Source: an uncultured Oscillospiraceae bacterium
GTDB taxonomy: Bacteria > Bacillota > Clostridia > Oscillospirales > Oscillospiraceae
Reading direction: 5' to 3'
DNA: 52,754 nucleotides
NCBI GenBank assembly: GCA_934597165.1
Contig: CAKTQP010000010.1
Coordinates: 1 to 52,754, forward strand
Both the position numbers and the translations under genes were made by a program. Below the pieces are notes generated by a model. The model had not been told where the DNA came from. It searched no databases and worked only from the letters and a program-made list of their open reading frames with translations. The number at the start of each line of letters is the position of its first letter. Position 1 is the first letter of the stretch. Shown piece after piece: positions 15,586 to 24,898 of this stretch.

Positions 15586-16938
15586 TTAGCCGACGATGTC
15601 GCCGTCGTCAAAGGGGTCGCCGCATTCCGGGCAGAACTTGGGGGGCTTGGTGGGGTCTTTGGGCTCCCAGCCGCACTTGTCGCACTTGTACTGAGGCACG
15701 CCCGCCGGCTTCTTGGTGCCGCACTCAGCGCAGAACTTGCCCTTGTTGGCCGCGCCGCAGGTGGGGCAGGTCCAAGCGCCGTCCACGGTGATCTTCTTAG
15801 GCTCCGGCTTCTTGGCGCCGCATTCCGGGCAGAACTTGCCGGTGGCCACGGTGCCGCAGGCGCAGGTCCAGCTGTCTGCTGGTGCTGCTGCGGGAGCGGG
15901 TGCGGCCGGTGCGGGTGCGGCGGCTGCCTGCTGCTGACCCATCTGGTACAGGGCCTGAGGATTCATGCCGCCGGCAGCGCCAGCCATGTTCATGCCCATG
16001 AAGCCCACGGTCGCGCCACCCTGGTTGGCAGCAGCGGCCTGCATGGCGTTGGCCTGAGCGCCCACCAGGTGGGCAGCTGCCCGGGTGGGGTCGCGGAAAG
16101 CGGCATTGCGCTGCATTTCCTTGATCATGGCCTCGTCCTCTTCGGACGCCTTGATGCTGGACACGCCCAGGGAGACGATCTCGATGCCCCGCAGGTCCCG
16201 CCACTTGGCGGAGAGCACCTCGTTGAGGGCGTCAGCCAGCTCCATGGTGTGGGCGGGGACGGAGGAGTAGCGGATGCCCATGTCGGAGATGCGGGCAAAG
16301 GCGGGCTGGAGGGCGGTGAGCAGCTCGGTCTTCAGCTGGCCGTCAATTTCGCTGCGGGTGTAAGCCTGCTCCACGTTGCCGCACAGGTTGGTGTAGAACA
16401 GGACGGGGTTGGTGATGCGGTAGCTGTACTCGCCAAAACAGCGGATGGAGATGTCCACATCCAGCCCGGCGTTCTGATCCACCACCCGGAAGGGCACGGG
16501 AGAGGGGGTACCGTACTTGTTGCCCACCAGCTCCTTGGTGTTGAAGTAGTAGACCCGCTGATCCTTGGGTGCCTCGCCGCCGAAGGTGAAGCGCTTGCCG
16601 ATGTTCTGGAACACCGCGCCGATGTTGTCACTGAGGCTGCCGGTGAACAGGGAGGGCTCGGTGGAGTAGTCATAAGTGTATTCGCCCGGCTCGGCGCACA
16701 CGTCCACCACCTTGCCCTGCTCCACGATCATCATGCACTGACCGTCAGCCACGGCGATGACGGAGCCGTTGGAGATGATGTTGTCGCTGCCGTGTTTATT
16801 GGAGGAGCGGCCGGAGACTCGTTTCTGCCCCTTCACCGCCAGCACCTCTGCCGGGATCGCGTCGCAGTAGAAAAATTCCTTCCACTGGTCTGCCATGACG
16901 CCGCCTGCAGCGCCCATTGCCGCTTTGATCAGTCCCAT
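15586..16938 (-). CDS. SPFH/band-7 protein with C-terminal zinc ribbons (YdjI-like)
   Basis: 450 residues. The first 300 form an SPFH domain of the virion-core/YdjI type (MADQWKEFFYCDAIP at the N-terminus). An Ala/Pro-rich linker follows (about 330-355) and then three zinc ribbons: WTCACG...CPECG, WTCPTCG...CAECG and YKCDKCG...CPECG. SPFH proteins form membrane-associated scaffolds. It is first in the three-gene operon and starts at ATG 16938 after AAAGGAGC. The likely role is envelope-stress scaffolding with the two downstream partners; that is inferred from the Bacillus operon. Confidence 0.88.
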   Translation of the reverse strand: MGLIKAAMGAAGGVMADQWKEFFYCDAIPAEVLAVKGQKRVSGRSSNKHGSDNIISNGSVIAVADGQCMMIVEQGKVVDVCAEPGEYTYDYSTEPSLFTGSLSDNIGAVFQNIGKRFTFGGEAPKDQRVYYFNTKELVGNKYGTPSPVPFRVVDQNAGLDVDISIRCFGEYSYRITNPVLFYTNLCGNVEQAYTRSEIDGQLKTELLTALQPAFARISDMGIRYSSVPAHTMELADALNEVLSAKWRDLRGIEIVSLGVSSIKASEEDEAMIKEMQRNAAFRDPTRAAAHLVGAQANAMQAAAANQGGATVGFMGMNMAGAAGGMNPQALYQMGQQQAAAAPAPAAPAPAAAPADSWTCACGTVATGKFCPECGAKKPEPKKITVDGAWTCPTCGAANKGKFCAECGTKKPAGVPQYKCDKCGWEPKDPTKPPKFCPECGDPFDDGDIVG

Positions 16939-17203
16939 CTGTATTTGCTCCTTTCAGTTGTTGGAAAATCTATGTATTTTAGTCTGTCTGTTTGGTCTTT
17001 CGCACCCTGCCCTGTGCCCTTACACGGGTCGTGACAGGATAATGCGCACGATTATAATATAGTATATCAAATTTCGTGGACAAATGCATTACCCAAAGGC
17101 AGTATTTTTTCAGAAATCGCTCAATCGGCTCCCTTGTACATCGGACTGGTACAGGCAAACGGAGACGCGCACAATCCCACGCCCTACGCTCGCCGGATAA
17201 CCC

Positions 17204-17243
17204 CTCCGGCACTGCGTGCCACCTCCCCCTTCAGGGGAGGCTG
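17204..17243 (+). repeat. Short double-hairpin repeat in the 16939-17334 gap
   Basis: Two adjacent perfect hairpins, GGCACTGCGTGCC (17208-17220) and CCTCCCC...GGGGAGG (17222-17240). This matches a hairpin repeat type I know from many Ruminococcaceae genomes; only this copy is in the window. The rest of the 396-base gap holds the SPFH upstream region (possible -10 TATAAT at 17051-17056, minus strand, no good -35) and the larC upstream region with AAGGAG before its ATG. Confidence 0.6.
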
Positions 17244-17334
17244 TGAAATGTCCCGCGAAATCGCCCCCTCCAACCACAAAACAGTAGCGCCCCGCCCCAA
17301 AATCCGTTACACTATAAGAAAAGGAGAATGACCT

Positions 17335-18528
17335 ATGAGAACCTTATATTTACAATGTACCACCGGCTGTTCCGGTGATATGCTCTTCGGCGCCCTGTTA
17401 GCGCTGCACCCCGACCCCACCGCCTGGCTGGCACGCTTCGCCCAGGCGGGCATCCCGCGGGTGCGGTTGGAGACGGCACCCTGCCAGAAATGCGGCGTCC
17501 GCGCCACCCAAGTCTCCGTCCACATCGACGGCCATCTGGAGGAGGACGCCCACCACCATCATCACCACGAACACCACCACGAACACAGCCACCTAGGCGA
17601 CGTGGAGACCCTGCTGGCCAACCTGTCCATCCCGGAGCCCGTCCGCGCCCACGCCCGGCAGGTCTACCAGAGCCTAGCCCAAGCGGAGAGCCTGGTACAC
17701 GGCCAGCCGGTGGAGCAGGTGCATTTCCACGAGGTGGGCAGTCTGGACGCGGTGGCGGACATCGTTGGCGTGTGCTGGCTGCTGGAGGAATTGCAGGTGG
17801 AGCGGATTTTGGCGTCCCCGGTGGCCGTCGGTTCCGGCACCGTCCGCTGCGCTCACGGCACCCTGCCCGTCCCCGCCCCGGCCACGGCGGAGCTGCTGCA
17901 GGGCATCCCCTGGTACAGCGGTGACATCGCCAGTGAGCTGTGTACCCCCACCGGCGCGGCGCTGCTGAGGCATTTCGTCCAGTCCTTCGGCGGGATGCCC
18001 ACCCTGACGGTGGAGCGTATCGGCGTGGGTGCGGGGCACAAGGACTTCCCCGAAACCGCCAACATCCTCCGGGCGTTCCTGGGCGAGGACAGCACCCAGC
18101 CTGACCCCCTGCCCCAGGCCATGGAGCTGTGCTGCACCCTGGACGACATGACCGGAGAGGATCTAGGCTACGCCCTGGAACGGCTGTGGGAGGCGCAGCC
18201 TCTGGACGTGTGGACGGTGGCGGCGCAGATGAAGAAGAACCGGCCTGGGGTGGTGCTCCACGTCCTCTGCCGACCGGAGGAACAGACCCGTTTCGCCCGG
18301 CTCCTCCTGACCCACACCACCACCGCCGGCGTCCGCTGTCACACTGTGGAGCGCTGCGTCCTCCAGACCCACTTCACCCAGACCGAGACCCCCTACGGCA
18401 CCGTCCGGGTGAAACACTACGACGGCTACGGGGTGGCCAAGGCCAAGCCGGAGTTTGCAGACCTGTCCCAGGCGGCGCAGACCCACGGCGTGCCGGTGGA
18501 GACGGTGCGGCGGAGCGTGACGGGGTGA
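17335..18528 (+). CDS. larC: LarC, nickel-insertion enzyme for the nickel-pincer cofactor
   Basis: LarC inserts nickel into the pincer nucleotide cofactor of lactate racemase and related LarA enzymes, using CTP. The 397-residue protein has TTGCSGDMLFGALL at the N-terminus, QVHFHEVGSLDAVADIVG, and CTPTGAALL. A histidine-rich stretch at residues 73-86 is a likely nickel-holding loop. Both the LarC1 and LarC2 parts are in one continuous frame; some lactobacilli need a ribosomal frameshift here. No larA, larB or larE is in the window, so partners must lie elsewhere. Confidence 0.92.
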   Translation: MRTLYLQCTTGCSGDMLFGALLALHPDPTAWLARFAQAGIPRVRLETAPCQKCGVRATQVSVHIDGHLEEDAHHHHHHEHHHEHSHLGDVETLLANLSIPEPVRAHARQVYQSLAQAESLVHGQPVEQVHFHEVGSLDAVADIVGVCWLLEELQVERILASPVAVGSGTVRCAHGTLPVPAPATAELLQGIPWYSGDIASELCTPTGAALLRHFVQSFGGMPTLTVERIGVGAGHKDFPETANILRAFLGEDSTQPDPLPQAMELCCTLDDMTGEDLGYALERLWEAQPLDVWTVAAQMKKNRPGVVLHVLCRPEEQTRFARLLLTHTTTAGVRCHTVERCVLQTHFTQTETPYGTVRVKHYDGYGVAKAKPEFADLSQAAQTHGVPVETVRRSVTG

Positions 18529-18551
18529 GGGTTGCGCAGGGCGGAAAGGTT

Positions 18552-18580
18552 TTGTATTCCCGTCGTGGCTGTGCTATACT
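18552..18580 (+). promoter_or_regulatory. Promoter and hairpin leader of trkA-trkH
   Basis: TTGTAT (18552-18557) and TATACT (18575-18580) with a 17-base spacer. The leader of about 75 bases before the trkA start forms two stems: ATGCGT/ACGCAT (about 18587-18605) and CCACCG/CGGTGG (about 18624-18640). Confidence 0.75.
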
Positions 18581-18660
18581 AAGGAGATGCGTGTAGGAAA
18601 CGCATTGGAAATCGAGAACAACCCCACCGTCGGTCGGTGGAAGAGAAGGAAGTTGGTCGA

Positions 18661-20019
18661 ATGAATATCATCATTGTGGGCTGCGGCAAGGTGGGCGTGT
18701 CCATCCTGTCCAGCCTGGTGGCGGAAGGCCATGATGTGACCGCCGTGGACAGCAACTCCGAGGTCATCGAGGAGCTGACCAACGTGTACGACGTGATGGG
18801 CGTCTGCGGCAACGGGGTGGACTACGAGACCCTGGAGGAAGCCCAGGTGGAGCAGGCGGAGCTGTTCGTGGCGTCCACCAAATCGGACGAGCTGAACATG
18901 CTCAGCTGCTTCCTGGCCAAGAAGATGGGCGCGAAACAGACCATCGCCCGCATCCGCAATCCGGAGTACAACGACAGCAGTCTCAGCTTCGTCCGACAGC
19001 AGCTGGGTCTGTCCATGTCCATCAATCCGGAGCTGCTGGCGGCACAGGAATTGTCCGACTTATTGAAGCTCCCGGCAGCGGTCAAAATAGAGACCTTTTC
19101 TCGCCGGAATTTCGAGATGATCGAGCTGAGAATCAAAGAAGGCTCCACCCTGAACGGTGTAAAGCTAAAAGACTTGCCAAAGAAATCACAGGCCAAAGTC
19201 CTCATCTGCGCCGTCCAGCGGGGGGAGCACGTGTACATCCCCGACGGCAACTTTCAGCTCCAAAGCGGCGACCGCATCGGCGTCACCGCCTCTCCGGAGG
19301 AGATTGAAAAATTCCTGCGGATGCTGGGCATTTTGCAGAAGCGCGCCCGGAAGATCATGATCCTGGGCGGCAGCAAGACCGCCTATTATCTGGCAAAGCT
19401 GCTGACCGCCATGGGCAATACGGTCAAAATTATCGAGGAGAAGGAGGAGCGCTGCCTGGAGCTGTGCGACGCCCTGCCCCACGCCACCGTCATCCACGGC
19501 AACGGCACCCAACAGGAGCTGCTGCTGGAGGAGGGCATCCGGGGTCAGGACGCCTTCGTGGCGCTGACGGGCATCGACGAGGTGAACATCCTCATCTCCA
19601 TCTTCGCCGCCTCCCTGAACGTCCCCACCGTCATCTCCAAGGTCAACCGGGATGAAATGGTGGCCATCGCGGAGAACCTGGGGCTGGACATGATCGTGTC
19701 CCCCAAGAAGACCGTGGCCAACATTTTGGTGCAGTACGCCCGTGCGCTGGAGAACTCCAAGGGGAGTAATGTGGAGACGCTTTACAGGCTCATGGACGGC
19801 AAAGCGGAGGCGTTGGAGTTCAACGTCCGGGAGGACGCCCGGCTGGTGCGCATCCCCTTGAAGGATATGCGCTTCAAGCCCAACATCCTCATCGCCGGTA
19901 TCATCCGCGGCCGTCAGACCATCGTCCCCGGCGGCAGCGACGAAATATTACCGGGCGATAAAGTGATCGTTTTGGCGGCAGACCACCGGTTGAACGACCT
20001 TTCTGACGTGATTTTGTGA
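18661..20019 (+). CDS. trkA: TrkA, NAD-binding regulator of potassium uptake
   Basis: 452 residues forming two RCK units in tandem. Each has a Rossmann NAD-binding domain (IIIVGCGKVGVSIL at the start; IMILGGSKTAYYLA in the second half) followed by a TrkA-C domain (LKDLPKKSQ and the C-terminal VPGGSDEILPGDKVIV). TrkA gates the TrkH channel from the cytoplasm in response to nucleotides. I chose ATG 18661 (MNIIIVG) over an in-frame ATG eight codons upstream because the Rossmann strand should begin here and GAAGGAAG precedes it. trkH follows after 16 bases. Confidence 0.95.
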   Translation: MNIIIVGCGKVGVSILSSLVAEGHDVTAVDSNSEVIEELTNVYDVMGVCGNGVDYETLEEAQVEQAELFVASTKSDELNMLSCFLAKKMGAKQTIARIRNPEYNDSSLSFVRQQLGLSMSINPELLAAQELSDLLKLPAAVKIETFSRRNFEMIELRIKEGSTLNGVKLKDLPKKSQAKVLICAVQRGEHVYIPDGNFQLQSGDRIGVTASPEEIEKFLRMLGILQKRARKIMILGGSKTAYYLAKLLTAMGNTVKIIEEKEERCLELCDALPHATVIHGNGTQQELLLEEGIRGQDAFVALTGIDEVNILISIFAASLNVPTVISKVNRDEMVAIAENLGLDMIVSPKKTVANILVQYARALENSKGSNVETLYRLMDGKAEALEFNVREDARLVRIPLKDMRFKPNILIAGIIRGRQTIVPGGSDEILPGDKVIVLAADHRLNDLSDVIL

Positions 20020-20035
20020 AGAGAGGGCTTGCGTT

Positions 20036-21478
20036 ATGAATCGGAGAATGATCTTTTATACCGTCGGCCGCATCATCACCCTGGAGGCCGGACTGCTGCT
20101 GCTGCCCATGGCGGTGGCCCTCTGGTACGGCGAGTCCTGCGCCTGGGACCTGCTGGCGTCCGCCGCCATCGCCCTGGTGGTGGGCCTGGCCATGACCCGG
20201 CTGAGCAAGCCCACCAGCCAGACCTTTTTCGCCCGGGAGGGCTTCGTCATCGTGGCGCTGGCGTGGGTCTTTATGTCCCTCATCGGGATGCTGCCCTACC
20301 TGTTCAGCGGTGAGATCCCCTTCTGGGTGGACGCCTTCTTTGAAACGGTCAGCGGCTTCACCACAACCGGCGCATCCATCCTGACCAACGTGGAGGCCAT
20401 GAGCCACGGGCTGCTGTTCTGGCGGAGCTTCACCCACTGGATCGGCGGCATGGGCGTGCTGGTACTCATCATGGCCATCGTGCCCACCGAAACCGGCCGT
20501 TCCATCCACATCATGCGTGCCGAAATGCCCGGCCCCATCGTGGGCAAGCTCATGCCCCGCATCAAGGACACGGCTCAAATTTTGTACCTGATGTACGTGG
20601 TGCTGACGGTGGTGCAGATCGTCCTGCTCATCGCCGGGGGCATGCCTCCCTTCGAGAGCGTCACCCACGCCATGGCCACCGCCGGTACAGGTGGATTCAG
20701 TGTAAAGGCAGATTGCTTTACCAGCTATTCCCCCTACCTACAGTGGGTCACTGCCATCTTTATGACCCTCTTTGGGGTCAACTTCAACGTGTACTATTTG
20801 GCACTGCGCAAAAAATTCAAGGAAATCTTGCGCAGCACCGAGCTGTGGACGTACTTGGGCATCATCCTGGTGGCCATCGTCCTGGTGGGTATCAGCATCT
20901 CCACCGAGTACGACACCCTGGAGGAGATCATCCGCCAGTCCGCCTTCCAGGTCACCTCCATCATCACCACCACCGGCTACGCCTCCGCCAACTTCGACCT
21001 GTGGCCGGAGCTGGCCAAGAACGTGCTGCTCATCCTGATGTTCCTGGGCGCCTGCGCCGGCTCCACCGGCGGCGGGCTGAAAGTTTCCCGTGCCATCCTG
21101 CTGGTGAAGATGGCTCGGCGGGAGATGAAACGGATGATCCACCCCCGTTCCGTGGGCACTGTCCAGTTCGAGGGGAAGCGGGTCAGTGATGCCACCTTGA
21201 ACAGCGTCTGTATGTATTTCGTCCTCTACGTCATCATCCAGGTGGCCCTCACCCTCTTCCTCTGCATCAACCCCTTCAGCATCGAGACAAACCTGGCCGC
21301 CGCTGCCTCTTGCTTCAACAATATCGGCCCCGGCTTCGGCATCGCAGGGCCGGCGTCCAACTACTCCTATTACAACGCCATTTCCAAGTTTGTCCTGACC
21401 ATCGCCATGCTCTTTGGGCGGTTGGAGATCTACCCGATGCTGTTGGCGCTGTCGCCTTCTACTTGGACGAAGGAGTGA
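20036..21478 (+). CDS. trkH: TrkH-family potassium channel subunit
   Basis: 480-residue integral membrane protein of the TrkH/KtrB superfamily, with four M1-P-M2 repeats. The four filter loops are visible as TTTGASI, TAGTGGFS, TTTGYAS and NNIGPGFG. It forms the potassium translocation pore and is controlled by TrkA, whose gene is directly upstream. The operon closes with a terminator at 21522-21564. Confidence 0.96.
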   Translation: MNRRMIFYTVGRIITLEAGLLLLPMAVALWYGESCAWDLLASAAIALVVGLAMTRLSKPTSQTFFAREGFVIVALAWVFMSLIGMLPYLFSGEIPFWVDAFFETVSGFTTTGASILTNVEAMSHGLLFWRSFTHWIGGMGVLVLIMAIVPTETGRSIHIMRAEMPGPIVGKLMPRIKDTAQILYLMYVVLTVVQIVLLIAGGMPPFESVTHAMATAGTGGFSVKADCFTSYSPYLQWVTAIFMTLFGVNFNVYYLALRKKFKEILRSTELWTYLGIILVAIVLVGISISTEYDTLEEIIRQSAFQVTSIITTTGYASANFDLWPELAKNVLLILMFLGACAGSTGGGLKVSRAILLVKMARREMKRMIHPRSVGTVQFEGKRVSDATLNSVCMYFVLYVIIQVALTLFLCINPFSIETNLAAAASCFNNIGPGFGIAGPASNYSYYNAISKFVLTIAMLFGRLEIYPMLLALSPSTWTKE

Positions 21479-21521
21479 GAAAGAGAAGTTCGAAACAGAA
21501 TGCCCCTATTCTATATAAAGC

Positions 21522-21564
21522 AACACCCCCTGCTGTAGTGACCATCCTACTTCAGGGGGTGTTT
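21522..21564 (+). terminator. Terminator after trkH
   Basis: An 11-bp stem AACACCCCCTG / CAGGGGGTGTT around a 20-base loop, then TTTTG. It also lies just downstream of the converging helicase gene and may serve both. Confidence 0.88.
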
Positions 21565-21627
21565 TGTCTATCGTTCTATTTCGCTAGAGCTGTTTATCCT
21601 GTGTCGAGCTCTTATTGCATCGCCCGT

Positions 21628-24543
21628 TCAGATTTCATCAAACTTGTACTTATGCTGTTGGAGTCCACAGCACTGAACATATACCCCGTACCGCCCCGAT
21701 TTGGCTTCCAACGAGCAATCGCATTTTGTGCAGTGTTGTCCCGTTCCGCCGTGTCGATGGATATACCGTTCAACTAACTCCACATCAATGAACGCTGTTT
21801 CCTTGCAACCAGGATAACCAGTGCATGACAGGAAAAACGCACCTTTCTTCCCTTTTCTCAACCTCATGGGTTTCCCACAGGACGGGCACGTTTTATTTGC
21901 CAGTACATAGTCGCTAAATCTTTCTGTGATGGCATTGCCCGCTTCGTCCGTTGTAACCGTTTCGCTTTGATCCTCGGTCTTATTCATTTCCAAAAAGCCA
22001 TAGAGGGCAGTCGCCGTGTACTTCCCCTCAAGCCGAAAGATTGGACGGTATTGAGTCAGAAGTACGCTCCCCTCCGATTGAAAGTTCGCGTCAGAATGAG
22101 GCATCCCAAACCACACGGTCTTCCGATCGACCAGTACCACAGGATTGACCGCAGCGCGATTCTCTATTGCCAAAGGTCTCAGCTCATACGGAAGGCGCGC
22201 TTTCTTTTCCGCACGCAAGGAAACCGTGATCCCCTTTTTCTTCGCAGCTTGTAACGCAGCTGTCAGCTGCTTTGACCAATCATCTCCTACCGGCCTGTCT
22301 GGAATGTCTAGATTGATTTCCTTCTGTGCCTTGGCCAAATCATTTAGAAACTCGGTCTGTCCACGATCGCGCTGGAAAAATCGCACTCCTGCTTCATCAA
22401 CCGCGGCAAATTCTTTCAAAAGCACTTCTCCTGTCAAGCAGCTTGGTTTTCCGTTCTGACTATTCATCATCTGTCGAAACATGAGTTTCTTCGATAGGTT
22501 TTTATTCACCATATAAGCGGCATTCACTACTCCAACAAACTTTCCCTTTGCTCTCGTCAGAGCAACATTGAACAGTCTATTTGCATAGTTGTTCTTTGTC
22601 TCCGTAAGCAACCTGCCCGGATACGGCATTCGGTAGCAATCTACCGCATCGTAGACGATCACGTCCTTTTCCGAGCCTTGGAACTGATGTACCGTCGCGC
22701 AGGAAATCGGCTTCAACGCCGGATTGCGCTCTGCCGCATCTCGTGCCATTGCGTGGAGCAAGCGAGACTGGGCGTGATATGGCGTAATGACACCGACCTC
22801 CCATCGTTTCGCAGCCTCTAAAGCGAGCGCAAAAGAAGCCATTGCACTCAATACGTTCACTCTGGAATGGTCTCCCACTTTCATGCACACGTTCATCATA
22901 CCAGACAGATCTGCAAGCGCCATCGCATGCTCTGCAGCCGGCCGAGAGCTTGCCACCTTCCTGCGCGGCTTCTTCACTTCCTCCGCAGAGGTGAGCAATC
23001 CGTGGTACATCGTCCTGCTGACAAAATCAGCAATATGAGGGTGCATACGATACTGTGTGTTCAGCATGCACAGCCATTTGTGGCTCCTCCCACTATCGAC
23101 CGCTGCACTGATGCCGCAATACTGGAAGATGTCTGCATTTAACAGAGATTTGTCGCTGCTCTGCACGATCGGCGGAAGCTGCCTAAAGTCACCGAGACAG
23201 ATAAAATGCTTTTGCGCCAGGCTGGCCGAGAAAATGATCTGAGGAATATAGGCCATACTCGCTTCATCAAAGATCACGACATCAAACGACTCCTGATAGA
23301 TCACACGATCTACCACCGCTTTGGAAACGGTCGTCGCCACGAACCCAGCTGTTTTGACCGTCTCCTTCTCTTCCTTTTCCAATTTCTTTCTGATTTCCGT
23401 CAGCCTACGTCCAATTTCTGTATATCGCTGCGTGCTCCGGCCCCATTTCTTGCGTTCTGCGATCAATGCCTGCCGCTCTTTTTGCAGTTCTGGATGCTTT
23501 CGGATGGCCAGGTTATAGGCCGTTAAGTATTCATGCTGCAACAACTCCTTTTGCTGCGCATAGCCATATCGCACCAGCGCCCCCGGCTTCTTGTCCGGTG
23601 CCAATTGGTGGACGCGCAGGATCGCGCCGTCTACGGACACATTGCTATAGGAGAGCATCAGGACGCGTTTTCCTCGCTTCATGTGGGTCAACGCAATCCG
23701 CGCCAGTGTTTGCGTCTTACCGGTTCCCGGTGGTCCCCACACAAAGGTGATGGGCTGTTTTTGAGACATCTGTATCGCATTCTCTTGACCGGTTGTAATG
23801 GGATGCCCTCCAGGTTCAATCGCCTGATATCCGTCGCAGATCAACGCCTGCACGATCTCAGACGGCTGCAGCTGTATCCGATCCAGTCGTCTTGTCAAGG
23901 TATCCAGCAAACGCCAAGGTTCCGCTGAAAACTCTAAGGACGGAACCTCTTCCCCTAAATCTTCCTTGCTGGCTAAGAGCACCACAAAGTCCTCACAGCC
24001 AATGATATACCCATAACAAGAGTGCGGTTCTTGCCAAATGGTGATCTGCGTTCCTTCCGGATATTTCAACTCCGTATCCGACTCAAAGGAGTACACAACG
24101 TGTCCCCGTTTGGTCTCCACCCGTTTCCCGTCAAACACCTTTTGTCGCTTTCCGCCATTGCCTTTCAAATAAGTTACCTCCGTTGCAATGGCTCGCTTGT
24201 ATTCATCACAAAACGACTCCACCGAACCAAACGGACGCACCTCTACCGTTTTCCCATGTGCTCCTTTCGGTTCCTTTTTTTGTGTCTGCCGGTATACCGG
24301 AGTGGCTTCCCAGCTTTGCTCTGCCTTTTTGTGCGCCTGCTCTTCATCATGTTTTTTTATCTCTTTTTTGATTTCAGCCGCAACATCCATCTCAAGTACT
24401 TTCAAATGTTCTTTGAACCCAGCTGGATATGGGAACCTTTTTTCTTCCCCAGGGAACTGAACCCAAATCATGGAACTGCTCTGCTTTGTGATCACCCCTT
24501 CCTTATATGTTGGATGCTCCACTTTTCTCCCGACTAAATCCAT
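21628..24543 (-). CDS. Large superfamily 1 helicase with PLD-like and zinc-finger tail
   Basis: 971 residues. An N-terminal SH3-like segment (1-50) and charged helix precede an UPF1/DNA2-type SF1 helicase core: Walker A GPPGTGKT (270-277), DEAS (426-429), GDFRQLPP (451-458), QYRMHP (497-502), VHQFQGSEKD and NVALTRAKG. Between the ATPase halves lies a long coiled-coil insert (about 340-400). After the core comes a phospholipase-D-like segment (around VLVDRKTVWFGMP) without an HKD motif, then a topoisomerase-type C4 zinc finger (CPSCGKP...CTGYPGC) and a last CxxC pair. The gene is visibly more A+T-rich than its neighbours and stands alone. A role in phage defence or nucleic-acid surveillance is plausible but unproven. 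Confidence 0.88.
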   Translation of the reverse strand: MDLVGRKVEHPTYKEGVITKQSSSMIWVQFPGEEKRFPYPAGFKEHLKVLEMDVAAEIKKEIKKHDEEQAHKKAEQSWEATPVYRQTQKKEPKGAHGKTVEVRPFGSVESFCDEYKRAIATEVTYLKGNGGKRQKVFDGKRVETKRGHVVYSFESDTELKYPEGTQITIWQEPHSCYGYIIGCEDFVVLLASKEDLGEEVPSLEFSAEPWRLLDTLTRRLDRIQLQPSEIVQALICDGYQAIEPGGHPITTGQENAIQMSQKQPITFVWGPPGTGKTQTLARIALTHMKRGKRVLMLSYSNVSVDGAILRVHQLAPDKKPGALVRYGYAQQKELLQHEYLTAYNLAIRKHPELQKERQALIAERKKWGRSTQRYTEIGRRLTEIRKKLEKEEKETVKTAGFVATTVSKAVVDRVIYQESFDVVIFDEASMAYIPQIIFSASLAQKHFICLGDFRQLPPIVQSSDKSLLNADIFQYCGISAAVDSGRSHKWLCMLNTQYRMHPHIADFVSRTMYHGLLTSAEEVKKPRRKVASSRPAAEHAMALADLSGMMNVCMKVGDHSRVNVLSAMASFALALEAAKRWEVGVITPYHAQSRLLHAMARDAAERNPALKPISCATVHQFQGSEKDVIVYDAVDCYRMPYPGRLLTETKNNYANRLFNVALTRAKGKFVGVVNAAYMVNKNLSKKLMFRQMMNSQNGKPSCLTGEVLLKEFAAVDEAGVRFFQRDRGQTEFLNDLAKAQKEINLDIPDRPVGDDWSKQLTAALQAAKKKGITVSLRAEKKARLPYELRPLAIENRAAVNPVVLVDRKTVWFGMPHSDANFQSEGSVLLTQYRPIFRLEGKYTATALYGFLEMNKTEDQSETVTTDEAGNAITERFSDYVLANKTCPSCGKPMRLRKGKKGAFFLSCTGYPGCKETAFIDVELVERYIHRHGGTGQHCTKCDCSLEAKSGRYGVYVQCCGLQQHKYKFDEI

Positions 24544-24637
24544 TCATCCCACTTCTTTCTGATTCGATTCTGATGCAACTCGATAGAACGCACGCCGTCA
24601 TGCTGCACACGACGTAATCCTCCCATTATTTACAAAT

Positions 24638-24666
24638 ATCATAGCACGCGGCAAGCATATAATCAA
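24638..24666 (-). promoter_or_regulatory. Promoter of the SF1 helicase
   Basis: Minus-strand TTGATT (24661-24666) and TATGAT (24638-24643), spacer 17. The leader before ATG 24543 is about 90 bases. Confidence 0.75.
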
Positions 24667-24809
24667 CATTTTTTGAACCTTTATCCAATTCCAACATTCA
24701 TCCCCTGTCATTGCATACATTTCTAGTCTTTCGGCAAGTACAACCCCTTCCCCCATGGCAGTTCCGCCCCCCTCCCAGGCATCTCATCCACCCTCCGTGA
24801 ACTTCCCCC

Positions 24810-24837
24810 TTGACAAGCAACCCGTTCCCTTTATAAT
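24810..24837 (+). promoter_or_regulatory. Promoter of the marR-RND operon
   Basis: TTGACA (24810-24815) and TATAAT (24832-24837) with a 16-base spacer, a consensus sigma-A promoter. A MarR operator is expected around it, but I see no clear palindrome. Confidence 0.88.
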
Positions 24838-24898
24838 GGTTATAGATAAGAACTACTTTTCCATTTCGTATCAAATCCAAGAAAGGAGGCATCGAGCC

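Noticed and set aside
11670..17034. Very long plus-strand reading frames opposite purF and the SPFH operon (more than 900 codons each)
   Set aside because: They are antisense to well-conserved proteins, have low-complexity Val/Gly/His-rich translations and no ribosome sites; they result from high third-position G+C.
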